From positions 1 through 5,264 of the forward strand of contig DAOVZQ010000230.1 of NCBI GenBank assembly GCA_030635025.1: a stretch of 5,264 nucleotides of DNA. Direction: 5' to 3'. Source of the stretch: a bacterium. Lineage in GTDB: Bacteria; Krumholzibacteriota; Krumholzibacteriia; LZORAL124-64-63. A model generated the notes under the pieces. That model searched no databases and was not told where the DNA came from. It worked only from the letters and a program-made list of their open reading frames with translations. Shown piece after piece: positions 1 through 5,264 of this stretch. The position numbers and the translations under genes are program-made. The number at the start of each line of letters is the position of its first letter. Positions within the stretch are counted from its first letter, which is position 1.

Positions 1-1
1 C

Positions 2-2395
2 GCCGTCGACGACCTGCTGACCCGCGTCCCCATAGCCGCGTTCAACCGCGAGGCTCTGTCCTTCGTCTGGGATACGCCCAAGACCCGTCACATCGTTATC
101 GATGTCCGAGTGACGGAAGCCGAAATCAAGGCGCTCATCGACGCCGGTTATTCACCTGAACGCAGACCCGACACGGATCGTGACGCCCGTATCGAAACGG
201 AACGCGTCTGGGCCGAGATGGCGGCCAAGGGAACGTCGCCGGACAAGACCGATCCCTACGACTACTATCCCACCCATTCGCAGATCGGCACCATCCTGGC
301 CGATATCGCCACGGCCTATCCGACACTCGCCCGAACCTTCCAATGGGGGTCGTCGGTGCAGGGGCGCGAGCTGTGGGGGATCGTCATCTCCGACAACGTC
401 ACCAGCAGCGAGGTCGAACCCGAGGTGCGCATTTCATCGACCATGCACGGTGACGAGGTCGTGCCCATGGTCATGAGCCTGAACCTGGCCCACTACCTGA
501 CCGAGAATTACAGCGTGGCCGGCTTCGAGGACGTGACCAACCTGGTGGACAACTACGAAATCCACATCATGCCGCTGTACAACCCCGACGGCATGGTCCT
601 GAACCAGCGGTCCAACGTCAACGGCGTCGACCTGAACCGCAACTTCGAGCTGCCGGCTGGGACGCATCCCTCGCAGGAAATCGAGACCACTCATTTCATG
701 GACTACGGCAACGCCAACCACTTCGTGATCAGCCAGAACGGTCACGGCGGCGCGTTGGTCGTGAACTATCCCTGGGATTACACCTACACCCTGGCGCCCG
801 ACAACGATGCGCTCATCCAGTTGAGCCTGGAGTACTCGACCTACAACCTGCCCATGTACAACAGTGCGATCTTCCCGCAGGGAATCACCAACGGCGCCGC
901 CTGGTACGTCACCACCGGTTGCCTCCAGGACTGGTCCTACGACCAGACCGACTGCATCGACCTGACCATCGAGTTCTCCAGTACCAAGTGGCCGTCGGCC
1001 AGCACCCTGGTCGGGTTCTGGGACGATAATCGCGAGAGCTACATGCACTGGATCAAGGCGGCGCGCTACGGCGTGAACGGCGTGATCACCGGCTCGGATA
1101 CCGGCCTGCCCCTGGACGCCACGGTCACGATCGCGGGCAACACCATGCCTGTCCATACCGACGCGACTTTCGGCGACTACTATAAGCTGCTCGACACCGG
1201 CACCTACGACATCACCTTCACCGCAACCGGCTACATCGACCAGACGATCTACGGCGTATCGACGACCTGGGGTACGCCCACAGTCCTGGACGTGGTGATG
1301 AATCCCGTGGCCCACGGCGACATCACGGGCTTCGTCTACGAAACCGGCGGCACACCCATCGACGCCCAGATCAACGCCTACACGCATCCGGCCAACGTGC
1401 CGATCGCCGTGGTGCAGAGCAGCGCGGCCGCGTCCGGCGCCTATACGGTCCCCAACCTGATCTATGGCGACTATCGCCTGGTCTACTCGGCGGACGGTCA
1501 TATCGGCGACGAGCAGATCGTCACCCTGGACGCATCGAGCGTGGCCGTGCCCGACATGACGTTGGCCATCGCCGAAGAAGTCGATCTCTTCGCGGATGAT
1601 TTCGAGACAGGCTCCGGCCAATGGCTCGGCACGTGGGGGATCGATACGCCCGGTCACGACAGCGGGCAGGACATGACGGACAGTCCCGCCGATACATACG
1701 GCAACTACGAGGACAACCCCTGCGCCATAGCCGCGCCCCTGGACCTGAGTGAGGTCACGTCGGGAACGGTGAGTTTCTGGTGCAAGTGGAACATCGAAAA
1801 TCTGTGGGACGGCGTGCAGTTCCAGGTCTCGATCGACGGCGGCTCGATCTGGACCCCTCAGGCCTCATCGTATACGGACTCCGGTAGCGGCCAGGGCGGC
1901 CAGGTTTCCGGCGAGCCCTATTACGACGGTTCACAAGCCGCATGGGTACTCGTCCAGCATGACCTCGCACCCTGGTGCGGTGAATCGGACGTGCGCTTCC
2001 GCTTCCTGTTGACCAGCGACAGCTCTGTCGAATACGACGGCTTCCACTTTGATGATTTCCTCGTGCAGGGCATCCGCGAAGTCGATCCCAACAGCGGCGT
2101 CGGCGACCTGCCCGGCTTGGCCACGCGACTGCAGGGCATCCATCCCAACCCCTTCAATCCCAGTACGAAGATCGCCTACTCGACCGCGCAGGCCGGCCAC
2201 GTCAATCTGGCGGTCTACGATATGACCGGGCGTCTCGTGCGCACACTGGTGAGCGGCCATGTGGGTGGGGGCGATCATTTCGCCCGGTGGGACGGACGCG
2301 GCGACGACGGTGCGCGCGCCGCCAGCGGCGTGTACTTCGCCCGTATCGTGGGTGATGGTGGCGTCGATACGGCCAAGTTGATGCTTGTGAAGTAG
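2..2395 (+). CDS. Secreted M14 (N/E-type) zinc carboxypeptidase with C-terminal sorting domain, 5'-truncated by window edge
   Basis: Metallocarboxypeptidase that should remove C-terminal residues from peptides outside the cytoplasm. The frame is open to the left edge, so 797 residues are visible and the start and any signal peptide are missing. The GTG at 110 opens no RBS-like context and cuts through a propeptide-like stretch (RHIVIDVRVTEAEIKALIDAGY), so it is not the start. Numbering from base 2: M14 domain about 88-355, with zinc ligands H149/E152 (HGDE) and H248 (NGHGGAL), substrate-binding R203, N212 and R213 (DLNRNF), Y302 (AAWY) and catalytic E324 (TIEFS). D259 lies 11 residues after H248, where N/E-type enzymes such as carboxypeptidase D carry the Asp that selects basic C-terminal residues, so Lys/Arg preference is inferred. 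Then come two regulatory-like beta domains (about 357-435 and 438-523), a MAM/jelly-roll-like region (about 528-690) and a FlgD-Ig/T9SS-type tail (about 710-797). It ends with TAG and is convergent with the fatty-acid genes. The family call is firm; the substrate is unknown. Confidence 0.95.
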   Translation, partial: AVDDLLTRVPIAAFNREALSFVWDTPKTRHIVIDVRVTEAEIKALIDAGYSPERRPDTDRDARIETERVWAEMAAKGTSPDKTDPYDYYPTHSQIGTILADIATAYPTLARTFQWGSSVQGRELWGIVISDNVTSSEVEPEVRISSTMHGDEVVPMVMSLNLAHYLTENYSVAGFEDVTNLVDNYEIHIMPLYNPDGMVLNQRSNVNGVDLNRNFELPAGTHPSQEIETTHFMDYGNANHFVISQNGHGGALVVNYPWDYTYTLAPDNDALIQLSLEYSTYNLPMYNSAIFPQGITNGAAWYVTTGCLQDWSYDQTDCIDLTIEFSSTKWPSASTLVGFWDDNRESYMHWIKAARYGVNGVITGSDTGLPLDATVTIAGNTMPVHTDATFGDYYKLLDTGTYDITFTATGYIDQTIYGVSTTWGTPTVLDVVMNPVAHGDITGFVYETGGTPIDAQINAYTHPANVPIAVVQSSAAASGAYTVPNLIYGDYRLVYSADGHIGDEQIVTLDASSVAVPDMTLAIAEEVDLFADDFETGSGQWLGTWGIDTPGHDSGQDMTDSPADTYGNYEDNPCAIAAPLDLSEVTSGTVSFWCKWNIENLWDGVQFQVSIDGGSIWTPQASSYTDSGSGQGGQVSGEPYYDGSQAAWVLVQHDLAPWCGESDVRFRFLLTSDSSVEYDGFHFDDFLVQGIREVDPNSGVGDLPGLATRLQGIHPNPFNPSTKIAYSTAQAGHVNLAVYDMTGRLVRTLVSGHVGGGDHFARWDGRGDDGARAASGVYFARIVGDGGVDTAKLMLVK
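2129..2392 (+). other. FlgD-Ig-like / type IX secretion sorting-type C-terminal domain of the carboxypeptidase
   Basis: The last roughly 88 residues read as the short beta-sandwich tail found on many secreted proteins of FCB-group bacteria. Landmarks in order are HPNPFNPST, the strand VNLAVYDMTGRLVRTLV, a G-rich turn leading to ARWDGRGDDG, then ASGVYFARI and a final basic KLMLVK. In Bacteroidetes such tails (TIGR04183-like) direct passage through the type IX system and are then cleaved or anchored. The same fold (FlgD Ig-like) occurs in candidate phyla where the export route is less certain. The domain is seen in the sequence; export by type IX is inference, since no secretion genes are in the window. 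Confidence 0.85.
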
Positions 2396-2418
2396 GGTCC
2401 GCGACTCTACTGGATATA

Positions 2419-2452
2419 AAAAAAGGCCCCTGCTTTCGCGGGGGCCTTTTTT
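2419..2452. terminator. Bidirectional intrinsic terminator between convergent genes
   Basis: GGCCCC at 2425-2430 pairs perfectly with GGGGCC at 2441-2446. The stem extends inward through a T-G wobble, G-C and C-G to a TTTC tetraloop at 2434-2437. Six A before the stem (2419-2424) mirror six T after it (2447-2452). On either strand this gives a GC-rich hairpin followed by a U-run, so it can end transcripts of both the + strand carboxypeptidase (stop at 2395) and the - strand acyl-CoA dehydrogenase (stop at 2474). Confidence 0.93.
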
Positions 2453-2473
2453 GGGCTTGTACCAACTCGTGAA

Positions 2474-4264
2474 TCAGACGGTGTAGCCCTCGGCCTCGAT
2501 GACCGCCTCGGCGATCTCGCCGTGAAGCTTCGCCCTCGATACGGGGTCGTGCTTGGCCAGACGTCGCAGCCCCGCCATCATGGTGCGCAGCTCGTCGCCG
2601 GCCAGGGTGTTGGCCAGGATGTTGCGTCCCCAGACACCGCAGCGTTCAACGGCGTCGTGCACGTACAGGGTGACCATGCGGGCCATCAGCGCGGCGCTTT
2701 CCTCACCGTCGGTCTCGGCCTTCTTCTGGGTCCGCAGCAGACCGCTCTCACAGGCGTAGGCTTCCATGATGATGTCGGCCACGTCCGAGAGGATCTCCTG
2801 CTGGTCCTTCAGTCCCTCGCCGTACTTCTGGGCCGCGATGCCCAGCGTGGCCAGGGCGATTTTCTTGAGGTTCGCCGCGATCTTCGTTTCCTCCTCGAGG
2901 AACGAAGGCTCGCCCATTTCGCCGAAAGACGGGATGGACAGCAGGTCATCGGCCACAGCCTTTGCGGCCTGCAGCAGGGCCAACTCGCCCTTGAGCGCCT
3001 TGCGCATCAACATGCCGGGGATGATCATGCGGTTGATCTCGTTGGTCCCTTCGAAGATGCGGTTGATGCGCTCGTCGCGATAGTACCGCTCCAGCGGATA
3101 CTCGCTGCAGTAGCCGTATCCGCCCAGCATCTGCACGCCTTCCTCGGCGGCCAGCGCCATGCTCTCGGTCGCGAAGACCTTGATCATGGAACACTCGATG
3201 CTGAATTCCTCCACCTTCAGGATGGACTGCAGATCGTAGTCGTCGGCCGACTTGTCCAGCGTGTCGATGGCCCGGTCCAGCAGGCCCGCGGTACGATAGA
3301 CCATCGCTTCGCTGACGAACGTCCGGGCCGTCACGTCGGCGATCTTGCGACGGATCAGGCCGAAGGCGTTCAGGGGTTTGCCGAATTGATGCCGCTCGGA
3401 CGTGTAGGGCACCGCGTCGGCCAGCGCCGCCTTGCAGCCGCCCACCGAGCTGGCGCCCAGCTTGAAGCGTCCCACGTTCAGGATGTTGAAGGCGATCACG
3501 TGACCGCGGCCGATCTCACCCAGCAAATTCTCGACGGGCACGGCACAGTCTTCCAGCACGACCTGGCACGTGCTGCTGCCCTTGATGCCCATCTTCTTTT
3601 CTTCGGGGCCGATGCTTACGCCGCCGAAGTCCTTCTCCACGATGAAGCAGCTGAACTTGTCGCCGTCCACCTTGGCGAAGAGGATGAACATCTCCGCGTA
3701 GGCGGCGTTGGTGATGTACTGCTTCGTGCCGTTGAGAACGTAGTGGGTACCCGCGTCGTTGAGCACGGCGGTCGTCGAGGCCGCCAGGGCGTCGCTGCCG
3801 CTGCCGGGCTCGGTCAGGGCGTAGGCGGTGAGCAGTTCGCCGGTGGCCAGGCGGGGGAGATACTTCTCCTTCTGCGCCTGCGTGCCGAAGTAGACGATGG
3901 GCAATGTGCCGATACCCGACTGGGCGCCGTGGGTCACGGCGAAGCTTCCCGCCCGGGATATGACTTCGCTGATCAGCATGATGGTGGCCTTGTCGGCGCC
4001 CATGCCGCCGAAGCGCTCGGGCACGTCGACCATCAGCAGGCCCATCTCGCCGGCTTCCTTGAGCAGGGGTTCGCCCAGCTCGGTCTTGCCCTGGTATTCC
4101 AGCTCCTCGCGGCGCGGCTCGATCTTCTGCTCCACGAAGTCGCTGGCCGCCTGCGAGATCATGCGCTGGTTCTCGTTGAAGTCTTCGGGTGTGAAGACCT
4201 CGGACGGAGCGGTGTCACCCAGCAGGAATTCGCCGCCCGTGGGATAGGCTCTGTTCTCGCTCAT
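2474..4264 (-). CDS. Acyl-CoA dehydrogenase, long VLCAD/ACAD9-like form (596 aa)
   Basis: Flavoenzyme that oxidises acyl-CoA to trans-2-enoyl-CoA, the first step of beta-oxidation, with electrons passed to ETF. It acts in the cytoplasm or at the inner membrane face. Domains: N-terminal helical about 30-142; middle beta domain about 146-245 with the signature YALTEPGSGSDA (148-159) and KQYITNA; C-terminal helical domain about 252-415 with RHQFGKPL (291-298), GGYGYCSEYPLERYYRD (381-397) and IFEGTNEINR. E405 in FEGT aligns with the catalytic base of VLCAD-type enzymes. A further helical extension, about 430-596, makes it longer than the roughly 380-residue short- and medium-chain enzymes and resembles VLCAD/ACAD9. 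The start is ATG at 4264 (MSENRAYP), preceded by GAGAGGA. A longer in-frame reading to 4444 would add 60 low-complexity, Pro/Ser-rich residues overlapping the thiolase and is rejected. It lies one base after the thiolase stop, so it is probably co-translated. Chain-length preference is inferred only from architecture. Confidence 0.95.
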   Translation of the reverse strand: MSENRAYPTGGEFLLGDTAPSEVFTPEDFNENQRMISQAASDFVEQKIEPRREELEYQGKTELGEPLLKEAGEMGLLMVDVPERFGGMGADKATIMLISEVISRAGSFAVTHGAQSGIGTLPIVYFGTQAQKEKYLPRLATGELLTAYALTEPGSGSDALAASTTAVLNDAGTHYVLNGTKQYITNAAYAEMFILFAKVDGDKFSCFIVEKDFGGVSIGPEEKKMGIKGSSTCQVVLEDCAVPVENLLGEIGRGHVIAFNILNVGRFKLGASSVGGCKAALADAVPYTSERHQFGKPLNAFGLIRRKIADVTARTFVSEAMVYRTAGLLDRAIDTLDKSADDYDLQSILKVEEFSIECSMIKVFATESMALAAEEGVQMLGGYGYCSEYPLERYYRDERINRIFEGTNEINRMIIPGMLMRKALKGELALLQAAKAVADDLLSIPSFGEMGEPSFLEEETKIAANLKKIALATLGIAAQKYGEGLKDQQEILSDVADIIMEAYACESGLLRTQKKAETDGEESAALMARMVTLYVHDAVERCGVWGRNILANTLAGDELRTMMAGLRRLAKHDPVSRAKLHGEIAEAVIEAEGYTV

Positions 4265-4265
4265 C

Positions 4266-5264
4266 TCATATCCTCTCGAAGATACCCGCGGCCCCCATAC
4301 CCGTGCCGATGCACATGGTGACCATGGCGTACTTGCCGTTGCGGCGTTTGAGTTCGTGTAGTGCGGAGGCGGCCAGCTTGGCGCCGGTACAGCCCAGGGG
4401 ATGACCCAGGGCGATGGCGCCGCCGTTGGCGTTGATCCGTCCATCGTCCGGCGACAGGCCCAGACGCTTCAGGACGCTCAGGCTCTGGGCCGCGAACGCC
4501 TCGTTCAACTCGATCACATCCATATCGTCCAGTTTCAGGCCGGCCTGAGCCAGGGCTTTTGGGACGGCCTTGACCGGGCCGATACCCATGATCTCCGGCT
4601 CGACACCGGCTACCGCGTAGGTGACGAAGCGGGCCAGGGGCGTCAGGCCAAGTTCCGCGCAGACTTCCGGGGTCGTCAGCAGCAGCGCGGCCCCGCCGTC
4701 GCTCATCTGGCTGGCGTTGCCCGCGGTCACCGTGCCGCCGACCTTGAAGGCCGCACGCAGTTTGGCCAGGCTTTCGGGGGATGTGTCCGTACGTGGACCC
4801 TCGTCCGTATCGACGGTCAGATCGATCACCTTGGGCCGTCCGTCTGGACCAGGTTTTGAGACGCTTGTCGCGACGGGCACGATTTCGTCCACGAATCGCC
4901 CTTCGGCGATCGCGGCGATGGCCTTCTGGTGACTGGCGAGGGCAAAGGCGTCCTGGGCCTCTCGCGACAGCTCGTCCTCGACGGCCAGGCGTTCGGCGGT
5001 CAGACCCATGGTCAGGTAGGTGCCGGGATCGGCGTTCACCAGGCCGGGGTTGGGCAGGTAGCGTTGACCGCCCATGGGGATCATGCTCATGGATTCCACA
5101 CCGCCGGCGATGATCACGTCTTCCTGGCCCGCCGCGATCTTCAGCGCGCCCAGGTTGACGGTCTCCAGACCCGACGAACAGAACCGGTTGATGGTCATGC
5201 CGGGCACCTCGTCGGGCAGGCCGGCCATCAGGGCGATGTTACGACCCACGTTCATGCCCTGCTC
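4266..5264 (-). CDS. fadA: 3-ketoacyl-CoA thiolase (acetyl-CoA acyltransferase), N-terminus cut by window edge
   Basis: Catalyses thiolytic cleavage of 3-ketoacyl-CoA to acetyl-CoA and a shortened acyl-CoA, the last step of beta-oxidation. The visible 332 residues start EQGMNVGRN at the edge. Thiolases are usually about 390 residues, so about 55-60 N-terminal residues are missing, and the Met at 5255 is internal, not the start. Numbering from base 5264: nucleophile C29 in NRFCSSGLE; GGVESMSMIPMGG at 54-66, a hallmark of degradative FadA-like thiolases; end of the N-terminal half near SDGGAALLL; NEAF at 254-257; H288 in GHPLGCTGAKL; and second active-site cysteine C318 in CIGTGMG. All catalytic residues in the visible part are intact. 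It ends with TGA at 4266, one base before the acyl-CoA dehydrogenase ATG. Its promoter must lie beyond the right edge. A biosynthetic acetoacetyl-CoA thiolase (PhaA/AtoB) is less likely given the neighbouring dehydrogenase and the ESMS…PMGG motif. The symbol is by family similarity. Confidence 0.93.
   Translation of the reverse strand, partial: EQGMNVGRNIALMAGLPDEVPGMTINRFCSSGLETVNLGALKIAAGQEDVIIAGGVESMSMIPMGGQRYLPNPGLVNADPGTYLTMGLTAERLAVEDELSREAQDAFALASHQKAIAAIAEGRFVDEIVPVATSVSKPGPDGRPKVIDLTVDTDEGPRTDTSPESLAKLRAAFKVGGTVTAGNASQMSDGGAALLLTTPEVCAELGLTPLARFVTYAVAGVEPEIMGIGPVKAVPKALAQAGLKLDDMDVIELNEAFAAQSLSVLKRLGLSPDDGRINANGGAIALGHPLGCTGAKLAASALHELKRRNGKYAMVTMCIGTGMGAAGIFERI
4271..4277 (-). promoter_or_regulatory. 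Shine-Dalgarno site for the acyl-CoA dehydrogenase, inside the thiolase 3' end
   Basis: On the - strand, GAGAGGA lies six bases before the ATG at 4264, within the last codons of the thiolase. It decides the MSENRAYP start over the longer in-frame ORF. With the TGAGATG stop/start junction it suggests translational coupling of the two genes. Confidence 0.75.

Noticed and set aside
434..1657. A 407-codon open frame on the - strand opposite the carboxypeptidase
   Set aside because: It has the same antisense codon-register effect. Its translation is dominated by Val, Gly, Asp and His with no family signature, and the + strand carries the complete M14 active site.
2522..4321. A 599-codon open frame on the + strand opposite the acyl-CoA dehydrogenase
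   Set aside because: It sits in exact codon register with the antisense gene, where stops would require the rare Leu/Ser codons TTA, CTA or TCA on the other strand. In GC-rich DNA this leaves long open frames by chance. The translation is His/Gly/Leu-rich with no recognisable domain, while the - strand has full ACAD motifs.
4305..4325. CIGTGMG in place of the commoner CxGGG/CVGGGQG thiolase motif, considered as an active-site defect
   Set aside because: The catalytic Cys is retained, the Gly-to-Thr change is tolerated in many degradative thiolases, and Cys, His and the NEAF motif are all present.
4265..4444. A 60-residue N-terminal extension of the acyl-CoA dehydrogenase overlapping the thiolase
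   Set aside because: The extension is Pro/Ser/Ala-rich shadow sequence of the thiolase active-site region. The ATG at 4264 has a good Shine-Dalgarno site, and the ACAD homology begins only after it.
4401..5113. Several 70-150-codon + strand open frames opposite the thiolase
   Set aside because: They are Arg-rich or low-complexity, lack motifs, and lie entirely within a well-supported thiolase gene.
1..5264. Mobile element, CRISPR, tRNA/rRNA, riboswitch, toxin-antitoxin or other undescribed system
   Set aside because: No long inverted or direct repeats, spacer arrays, cloverleaf-like sequence or small orphan genes are visible. Coding sequence and one 78-base terminator region account for the whole window.

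Overview
The window looks like a chromosomal segment from a GC-rich bacterium, with G or C at most third codon positions. The best taxonomic clue is the C-terminus of the first gene, which carries a HPNPFNPSTKI…WDGR…ASGVYF tail (FlgD-Ig-like / type IX sorting-domain-like). That tail is typical of secreted proteins in the FCB superphylum and neighbouring candidate phyla such as Eisenbacteria, Krumholzibacteriota and Latescibacteria. The combination of high GC and this tail makes a high-GC FCB-type lineage more likely than a typical low-GC Bacteroidetes. This placement is inference.

Layout: three protein genes lie in two convergent units. The left half (2-2395, + strand) is the 3' part of a large secreted zinc carboxypeptidase of family M14, with an almost complete catalytic set, two carboxypeptidase regulatory-like beta domains, a MAM/jelly-roll-like domain and the sorting tail. 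Its true start and any signal peptide lie beyond the left edge. A 78-base gap (2396-2473) contains one strong hairpin flanked by an A-run and a T-run, well placed to terminate transcription from both sides. The right half (2474-5264, - strand) holds two fatty-acid beta-oxidation genes. A 3-ketoacyl-CoA thiolase, whose N-terminus is cut by the right edge, is followed after one base by a 596-residue acyl-CoA dehydrogenase of the long VLCAD/ACAD9-like type.

How they work together: the dehydrogenase performs the first step of the beta-oxidation spiral and the thiolase the last. Their near-overlap (TGAGATG) suggests one mRNA with coupled translation. The enoyl-CoA hydratase/3-hydroxyacyl-CoA dehydrogenase for the middle steps is not in the window and could lie upstream of the thiolase, beyond the right edge. 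The carboxypeptidase is separately transcribed and has no evident functional link to them beyond nutrient scavenging.

There is no RNA gene, mobile element, CRISPR array or obvious new system here. All 5264 bases are explained by the three genes and the shared terminator. The findings are therefore modest: domain architecture, start-site corrections, predicted specificity and operon structure.
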